Below are positions 60,811 to 64,000 of a stretch of 64,000 nucleotides of DNA, in pieces. This DNA is from Paenibacillus fonticola DSM 21315 (GTDB lineage Bacteria > Bacillota > Bacilli > Paenibacillales > Paenibacillaceae), in contig NZ_KB907270.1 in NCBI RefSeq assembly GCF_000381905.1, positions 1 to 64,000 on the forward strand, in the 5' to 3' direction. Under the pieces are notes generated by a model that was given only the letters and a program-made list of their open reading frames with translations, did not search any database and had not been told where the DNA came from. Numbering within the stretch: position 1 is the stretch's first letter; every line of letters starts with the position of its first letter. The translations under genes were made by a program, and so were the position numbers.

Positions 60811-61644
60811 CTAACCTTTGGAAGCTCCTGCAGTCAGCCCGTCGACCAGATTGCGCTGAAGCAGCAGGAACAGCATCGTGATAGGCACCGCGACAAGCAC
60901 GGCTCCGGCAGCGAACATCGTAAATTCGGTCGAATTCCGCTGACTCACCATTCTGTATAACCCGACTGCCAACGTCCGCTGATCTTCCGTCCTCAACACC
61001 AGATCAGCGAAGATGAAATCGAGGAAGGCGCCGTTAAAAATCATGAGGCTAGCATAGGTCAGCATAGGCTTAGCAAGCGGGATAATGATCGCGAAGAATA
61101 CTTTTAGATGGCTAGCCCCGTCGATTCGTGCCGCATCTTCCAAGCTTTTCGGGATCGTATCAAAAAAACCCTTGGCTACGAATACATTCGATATAATTGC
61201 ACCTGAGCTGTAAACGAGAATCAGCGCCCAGTGGGAATTGAGCAGCCCCATCGTATTCAGCAGAACGTAAATAGCGATCATTGCCATGAATCCTGGGAAC
61301 ATCTGAAGCACCAGCAAAGTGTTTAAGGCAAATTTACGGCCCGCGAAGCGAAATCTTGAGATTGCGTACGAAGTAAGCAGCAGCAGAAACGTTCCGAAAA
61401 GGGTCGACAGCACTGCAACCTTCAGTGTATTTATGAACCACAGTGAGTATTTGGTCTTCTCGAACAAATCCCGATAATGTTCCAACGTAAAGGTGCGAGG
61501 AATTAACGTATCACTGTAAAGACTGTTGCCTTCCTTTAAGGAAGACATGATAATCCATAATGCGGGAAACAAGCTTACGCAGGTTAAAATGACAAGCAGC
61601 GTATAGCTAACGCCAAGCTTGACCCGGGCGGATCGGCTATTCAT
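60811..61644 (-). CDS. Sugar ABC transporter permease (MalG/GanQ/MdxG type)
   Basis: 277 residues and six TMs. EAA loop SLEDAARIDGASHLKVFFAI followed by IPLAKPM; FADLVLRTEDQRTLAVGLYR and QRNLVDGLTAGASKG at the C-terminus are hallmarks of the MalG group. ATG 61644 overlaps the partner stop as ATGA. It forms a heterodimer with the MalF-type permease; the ATPase is probably the shared MsmX type elsewhere. Confidence 0.93.
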   Translation of the reverse strand: MNSRSARVKLGVSYTLLVILTCVSLFPALWIIMSSLKEGNSLYSDTLIPRTFTLEHYRDLFEKTKYSLWFINTLKVAVLSTLFGTFLLLLTSYAISRFRFAGRKFALNTLLVLQMFPGFMAMIAIYVLLNTMGLLNSHWALILVYSSGAIISNVFVAKGFFDTIPKSLEDAARIDGASHLKVFFAIIIPLAKPMLTYASLMIFNGAFLDFIFADLVLRTEDQRTLAVGLYRMVSQRNSTEFTMFAAGAVLVAVPITMLFLLLQRNLVDGLTAGASKG

Positions 61645-62951
61645 GCTATCATATCCTCCTCTTTGTAAGACCTGGTGCGGCGGTAGCTCATGATCGACAA
61701 GGAAGCGATGATGAGGAAGATAATGATGCCGATAACCGACGCGAAGCTGTATTGCGATTGATTCAAGGCCAGCTTATAAAGCCAGGTCACTAACAAATCC
61801 GTATGACCGGCGTATTGGTAATTCGAATTGACCGGATTGCCGTCTGTCATTAGATAGACGACGTTGAAATTATTTATATTGCCGGCAAATTGCATAATTA
61901 GAATAGGCGCTGTCGAGAACAACACCATCGGCATCGTAATGGAACGGAATTTCTGGAACGAATTCGCTCCGTCAACCTCAGCCGCTTCGTACAGATCCCT
62001 CGGAATCGTCGTCAGCACCCCGATAGCCAGTATCATCGTTACCGGGATACCGATCCACATATTGACGAGAACGAGTGTAACCCTAGCCCACATTGGATCC
62101 GTAAGCCACGGTATTCCATCGAAGCCGATCCAACGCATTATATCGTTGACCGGGCCAAACTTGTTGTTAAACATATTCCGCATTACGAGAAGAGAGATCA
62201 TGCTCGGAATTGCGAACGGAATGATCATAACTGTACGCCAGAACACCTTGAAGCGAATGCGGGGCTGTTGAATCAGTACCGCTATCAGGATGCCGCCGAT
62301 ATAAGTCGTCACTGTAGCGAGGATTGCCCATATCATGGTCCAAAGCAGGACGCCAAAGAACGTGCTGCTCCACACCTTCAGGCTGACCAGCTTGACAAAA
62401 TTGCTGAACCCAACCCAGTCAACCAGATTGGCAGGTGGGAGGATCGGATCTGCATAATTTGTAAAGGCCAGCAAAATAGAAAAAATTAATGGTAGGATCG
62501 TCAAGAACAATATCGTGACGATGGGCAGCGCAAGTACGAGATAGGCGAAGTTTTTCTGATTTACAAGCTGCAGCGACTGTTGGAAGTTATTCGGGGCTAT
62601 ACCTGTATCCCTTGCCTTTCCCACTTTGTAGGCATCCCTGATATTCAGAGCGTATATCGCGGCAGTGAGGAATACAAATAAGGCCGCCATCAACCCTTTG
62701 ATCATAAGAAATATCGAGTGATCGCCTTCGACCATCTTCATAATTTTACCTACCTTCACCATTCCACTGGGCTGCTCCCCCAATGTAATAAGCCCCTTCA
62801 GATAAGAAGGAAGTCCAATCACCGAAAATACGTATATCGCAGTCAGGCCTGCCGCCATGAACAAAATCCCTTTCATCCATTGCCGGTTGTACAACTGTCC
62901 GAGACCCATAAAAAGAATCGACAGGGTTGTACTTATTGTCTTTCTATGCAT
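61641..62951 (-). CDS. Sugar ABC transporter permease (MalF/GanP/MdxF type)
   Basis: 436 residues. An N-terminal extra region with TMs (TISTTLSILFMGLGQLYNRQ, KGLMAALFVFLTAAIYALNI) comes before the six-TM permease core, as in MdxF/GanP. EAA loop DLYEAAEVDGANSFQKFRSI followed by TMPMVL; AGNINNFNVVYLMTDGNPVN marks the sugar-binding TM region. It follows the binding protein after a strong hairpin and overlaps the next permease. Confidence 0.94.
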   Translation of the reverse strand: MHRKTISTTLSILFMGLGQLYNRQWMKGILFMAAGLTAIYVFSVIGLPSYLKGLITLGEQPSGMVKVGKIMKMVEGDHSIFLMIKGLMAALFVFLTAAIYALNIRDAYKVGKARDTGIAPNNFQQSLQLVNQKNFAYLVLALPIVTILFLTILPLIFSILLAFTNYADPILPPANLVDWVGFSNFVKLVSLKVWSSTFFGVLLWTMIWAILATVTTYIGGILIAVLIQQPRIRFKVFWRTVMIIPFAIPSMISLLVMRNMFNNKFGPVNDIMRWIGFDGIPWLTDPMWARVTLVLVNMWIGIPVTMILAIGVLTTIPRDLYEAAEVDGANSFQKFRSITMPMVLFSTAPILIMQFAGNINNFNVVYLMTDGNPVNSNYQYAGHTDLLVTWLYKLALNQSQYSFASVIGIIIFLIIASLSIMSYRRTRSYKEEDMIA

Positions 62952-62987
62952 GCGTTAAACTACCTCTTTTCTTGCGATTTGACAGAC

Positions 62988-63016
62988 TTCACCCGACCGC
63001 CGGGCGATCGGGTGAA
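62988..63016 (-). other. Hairpin between the binding-protein and permease genes
   Basis: TTCACCCGACCG pairs with CGATCGGGTGAA around five bases (12 bp stem with one A-C mismatch). No T-run follows. Such intercistronic stems commonly stabilise the upstream binding-protein mRNA. Confidence 0.6.
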
Positions 63017-63038
63017 TCCTTGAATGATTGCTAACTTG

Positions 63039-64000
63039 CTACTTGGATGAAATATTTGTCTTGATTGTATCAACCATCGTATCCAGTGTGGTCTTGACGT
63101 CCGCCTTCGGATCGTCCCAGATTGTTATGAACGCCGCTTTAAGCGGATCCCATACCGCATTAATCTCCCCGATAGTCGGCATCGGCGTAGAGTGGGAGAA
63201 CTGCTCAAAGAACCCGCTGATTATCGGATCATTCTTGATCTCTGGATCTTCCCCCGCTTCCTTATTTGCAGGAATGGCTCCCGTCATCTGGTAGTTCAGC
63301 AACTGATTCTCCTTATTAGCTGCGAAGTTGGAGAATAGACGCGCAGCAATCGGATAGTCGGTGTAAGAGTTAACGAAGTAAGCTTTTACGCCAGAAAATG
63401 AGTGCGATACTTCGCCGTTCGACATCGCTGGCAATGGAGCGACTCCGAAGTTGACTTTGTCCTTGAATGCCGCTATGGACCAAGGCCCGTCGATATTCAA
63501 AGCCAGCTTGCCTTCCTGGAACAATTGCGTCTTCACGTCGTAGGACACATCTCCTGCGTTCATAGGCAGAACTTTTTTAAGGCTCTTCAGCAGCTCGAAG
63601 CCCTGAACCGCTCCTTCGTTATTCAAGCCAATATCGGTCGGATCGGTGTTATCATTACCGAAGAAGTAACCTCCGAGCGTGCTGACGAATGGATTGGTAT
63701 AGTACCCAACGAACTCCCACATAATGGCGTATTTATTTTGCTTGGTGTCCGTATAAGTCTCCGCGAAGCTTACGATTTCGTCCCAGGTTTTTGGAGCTTC
63801 AGGAAAGATGTCTTTGTTGTAGTACATGGCGTATGTCTCAACCGATTTCGGATAGCCGTATAAAACTGCATCATAACTCACCGCTTTGATTGCGGACTCC
63901 TCCATTACAGCGCGTGTCTCATCCTCGAACAGGTCATTAGGCAGCAGAAGTCCTGCTTTAACCGCTTGGGCGATCTGATCATGAGGCAATGTAAGGACGT
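63039..64000 (-). CDS. Maltose/galactan-type sugar-binding protein, C-terminal part (cut by window edge)
   Basis: The frame is open to the window end, so the signal peptide is outside. About 320 residues are seen, starting inside LTLPHDQIAQAVKAGLLLPN and continuing VSYDAVLYGYPKSVETYAMY, YNKDIFPEAPKTWDEIVSFA, IDGPWSIAAFKDKVNFGVAP and FSHSTPMPTIGEINAVWDPL. This is the MalE/GanS/CycB-type family 1 fold. It is the first visible gene of the operon with two permeases. Confidence 0.93.
   Translation of the reverse strand, partial: VLTLPHDQIAQAVKAGLLLPNDLFEDETRAVMEESAIKAVSYDAVLYGYPKSVETYAMYYNKDIFPEAPKTWDEIVSFAETYTDTKQNKYAIMWEFVGYYTNPFVSTLGGYFFGNDNTDPTDIGLNNEGAVQGFELLKSLKKVLPMNAGDVSYDVKTQLFQEGKLALNIDGPWSIAAFKDKVNFGVAPLPAMSNGEVSHSFSGVKAYFVNSYTDYPIAARLFSNFAANKENQLLNYQMTGAIPANKEAGEDPEIKNDPIISGFFEQFSHSTPMPTIGEINAVWDPLKAAFITIWDDPKADVKTTLDTMVDTIKTNISSK

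Overview
The window reads as chromosomal DNA of an endospore-forming Firmicute, most likely Paenibacillus or a close relative. The evidence is an unbroken sporulation/housekeeping order (apt, recJ, CDF transporter, secF, secD, comN, spoVB, yetF-type, yrzE-type, yajC, tgt, queA, spoIID-type, ruvB, ruvA, ruvC, bofC) that parallels the Bacillus subtilis apt-to-bofC region, together with strong AGGAGG ribosome sites, frequent TTG/GTG starts and a large load of sugar ABC importers and LacI-type regulators. Most genes lie on the minus strand.

Layout. 1-0.25 kb: the N-terminal end of an IS1182-like transposase beside apt. 0.3-18.3 kb: core genes for purine salvage, DNA repair and recombination, protein export, tRNA queuosine and sporulation. 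17.2-23.7 kb: a long palindrome, two inverted copies of a ~100 bp intergenic repeat, tRNA-Pro, an RpiR-regulated GH4 phospho-glycosidase and a YtrA-type GntR/ABC operon. 23.8-30.8 kb: an alpha-galactoside unit (GH36 alpha-galactosidase, two permeases, lipoprotein binding protein, LacI regulator) with a promoter carrying overlapping operator-like sites. 31.1-39.7 kb: a myo-inositol catabolic operon transcribed iolD-E-C-A-G-B-lacI from a promoter covered by a perfect 22 bp palindrome, with decayed relics of an iolJ-like aldolase and an isomerase gene. 40.1-41.1 kb: another LacI regulator.

41.4-52.1 kb: an AT-rich accessory island bounded and interrupted by transposase relics. This is the most interesting part. 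It looks like a ribosomally made, post-translationally modified peptide (RiPP) cluster. It has a 55-residue precursor, too short for normal ORF calling, with eight cysteines in a CxxCxxCCxxCCxxCC C-terminus. Two adjacent radical SAM/SPASM maturases follow, then a membrane M50-type metalloprotease with a PqqD-like N-terminus, a LolD/FtsX-type ABC pair and a BcrA-type ABC pair. The gene content resembles the YydFGHIJ system, but it has a different precursor and two radical SAM enzymes.

52.4-57.7 kb: a PLP-dependent MocR regulator, BenE transporter, decayed yggS and serA. A shared sequence element lies upstream of both mocR and serA. 57.8-60.8 kb: a decayed zone of hypothetical genes, one flavin-type oxidase-family gene and gene relics. 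60.8-64 kb: a maltose/galactan-type ABC importer whose binding-protein gene runs off the right edge.
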